A stretch of DNA of 64,000 nucleotides from Methylocapsa sp. S129 (lineage in GTDB: Bacteria; Pseudomonadota; Alphaproteobacteria; Rhizobiales; Beijerinckiaceae): positions 128,640-192,639 of the forward strand of contig NZ_LMUI01000023.1 of the NCBI RefSeq assembly GCF_009765995.1. Direction: 5' to 3'. Positions 62,869 through 64,000 of this stretch are shown here, in pieces. Under the pieces are notes generated by a model. That model searched no databases. It saw only the letters and a list, made by a program, of their open reading frames with translations, and had not been told where the DNA came from. A program made the position numbers and the translations under genes. Positions within the stretch are counted from its first letter, which is position 1. The number at the start of each line of letters is the position of its first letter.

Positions 62869-63930
62869 TCAGAGGCCGCCGTGGCCATCCTCCTTGACGA
62901 CCTTGATCTTGAGGCCGCCCGCAGCGAACGTCTTCTCAAGCGCCTCGACATCGGCGACGATCGCCGGCGGGATCGCCGGATTGAAGGCGCTGTCGGGCGA
63001 ATATTTCAGCGAGGCGCCCGTGCTGCCAGGCGTATCGAGGCCATAAAGCTCATATTTTCCGCCGAGCTTGCCAGCCTTCGCCTCGACGGCGGCGGCCGCA
63101 TACATCTCATCCCATTTTTCGACGATATTGGTGGCGACATTGGTCGGCGCAATGGCGGTCTGGTCGGTCGAGCGGCCGTTGCAATAGATGTTGCGCTCCT
63201 TGGCGGCTTGGATGATGCCGGCCTGGGCGGCGTTGAGTTTGCCGCTGATGAAATCGGCGCCCCAGTCCGCCAGCGACAGCGCCGCCTCCTTGGCCGCGGC
63301 CGCGTCCTCCATATCCTTGATATAGATGACCTTCACCTCGATCTTCGGATTGACGCTTCTCGCGCCCTGGCGATAGGCGCCGATCTGGGAATAGACGTTG
63401 GGGAGGCCTTCCAGGCCATTGACCGAACCGATCTTGCCGGTCTTGCTCAGCTTGGCCGCCAGAACGCCCATGAGATAGCCGAACTGGGTGTTGTCGAAAT
63501 CGACCGAGGCGACGTTCTTGCCCGCGCCGCCCGAGCCCGACCCGACGATGAAGGTCGTCTTGGGAAATTCGCCGCCGACGCGTTCGGCCGCCGAGAGGAA
63601 GCGCCCGGTATGGCCGATGACCAGATCGAAGCCGCGCTTGGCGTAGTCGCGCAGAGCCTCCACCTCGTCGGCCGACTGGACGTTCTCCGAATAGGCGGTG
63701 TCCCAGCCTGCCGCCTTCAGCTTGACCAGGCCCTGATAGCCGACGGCGTTCCAGCTCTGGTCGTTGATCGAGCCGGGGAACAGCATCGCCGCCTTTCCCT
63801 CGTCGGCCGCGGCGGCCGGTCCGGCGGCCAGCGCCAGGCCGGCGACCGCCGCCAGCACAGCGCGCCGCAGGCTGCAAAGTCTTGCGGAACCGTTCGTCGA
63901 ACCGGTCCGCTGGGGCGCCATCTTGTTCAT
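62869..63930 (-). CDS. BMP family ABC transporter substrate-binding protein
   Basis: A 353-residue basic-membrane-protein-type binding protein with a Sec signal peptide (about residues 1-42, ending GPAAAADEG). Mature motifs include MLFPGSINDQSWNAVGYQGL, GHTGRFLSAAERV, VASVDFDNTQFGYLMGVLAAKLSKTGKIGSVNG and YCNGRSTDQTAIAPTNVATNIV. BMP proteins bind purine or pyrimidine nucleosides/nucleobases and related ureides. AAGGAG precedes ATG 63930. It heads the minus-strand operon; its promoter lies near or beyond the window end. Confidence 0.93.
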   Translation of the reverse strand: MNKMAPQRTGSTNGSARLCSLRRAVLAAVAGLALAAGPAAAADEGKAAMLFPGSINDQSWNAVGYQGLVKLKAAGWDTAYSENVQSADEVEALRDYAKRGFDLVIGHTGRFLSAAERVGGEFPKTTFIVGSGSGGAGKNVASVDFDNTQFGYLMGVLAAKLSKTGKIGSVNGLEGLPNVYSQIGAYRQGARSVNPKIEVKVIYIKDMEDAAAAKEAALSLADWGADFISGKLNAAQAGIIQAAKERNIYCNGRSTDQTAIAPTNVATNIVEKWDEMYAAAAVEAKAGKLGGKYELYGLDTPGSTGASLKYSPDSAFNPAIPPAIVADVEALEKTFAAGGLKIKVVKEDGHGGL

Positions 63931-64000
63931 TGCGAATGCTCCTTGTTACGTAAAGGCAAAGGCGAGGCCGCGCGGCGCCTGCGGGTCCCGTCGACGGGAA

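Overview
The window reads as chromosomal DNA of a GC-rich alphaproteobacterium (roughly 65% GC by eye). Hyphomicrobiales (Rhizobiales), perhaps near Beijerinckiaceae, is the best guess from three things: the divergent acnA/ccmA pair, the many FCD-type GntR regulators beside catabolic ABC transporters, and an EcfG-like promoter ahead of dps. The taxon is an inference and was not computed. I see no rRNA, tRNA, phage, IS transposase or CRISPR. Coding density is high; the only gene-free stretches above 300 bases are 12168-12928 and 31418-31840.

Layout. 1-3.4 kb: end of a DoxX-like membrane gene, a TetR repressor divergent from a small DUF1330-like gene across a perfect 14-bp-arm palindrome, and a truncated DUF1810 remnant. 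1.9-5.2 kb: a FAD/NAD(P)-binding oxidoreductase followed by an IlvD/Edd dehydratase. 5.2-12.2 kb: a DUF2332 gene, aconitase acnA, divergent ccmAB without ccmC behind it, and a betA-type choline dehydrogenase. 12.9-16 kb: a lone 1017-residue TIR / NB-ARC-like ATPase / helical-repeat protein, a candidate antiphage STAND sensor, flanked by three copies of a two-hairpin palindromic repeat. 16.3-17.2 kb: a DHH phosphoesterase.

17.4-26.9 kb is a catabolic island: two FCD GntR regulators, an arylformamidase-like hydrolase, two paralogous isopenicillin-N-synthase-like 2-oxoglutarate oxygenases, a CapA-type metallophosphatase and a complete sugar-type (RbsBAC-like) importer. TTGTTWACAA operator-like sites sit in its two main promoter gaps and once inside the hydrolase gene. 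27-31.4 kb: an RND efflux pump. 31.8-34.4 kb: a dimethylglycine/sarcosine dehydrogenase-type flavoenzyme. 34.4-35.1 kb: a HEPN-like gene cut in frame by one amber codon. 35.2-39.3 kb: a HemD-like protein, two small unknowns, then a stress group (28-residue membrane peptide, CsbD, Nramp-related transporter, Dps with an EcfG-type promoter).

39.4-50.6 kb is a second catabolic operon: LysR divergent from an AtuA-family gene, a secreted tannase/feruloyl-esterase-family enzyme, the detached AtuA C-terminal domain, a full peptide-type ABC importer and a type-B carboxylesterase, nearly all joined by ATGA overlaps. 50.6-56.7 kb: a FAD/Fe-S 2-hydroxyacid dehydrogenase, a GntR regulator, a class V aminotransferase and a 2-keto-4-pentenoate hydratase-like gene. 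56.7-63.9 kb: a minus-strand operon with a BMP-type nucleobase/nucleoside importer, a cyanuric acid hydrolase/barbiturase and an amidase, consistent with using a cyclic ureide as nitrogen source. The overall picture is a metabolically versatile soil-type bacterium with several uptake-plus-hydrolysis modules, each beside its own regulator, and one probable defence locus.
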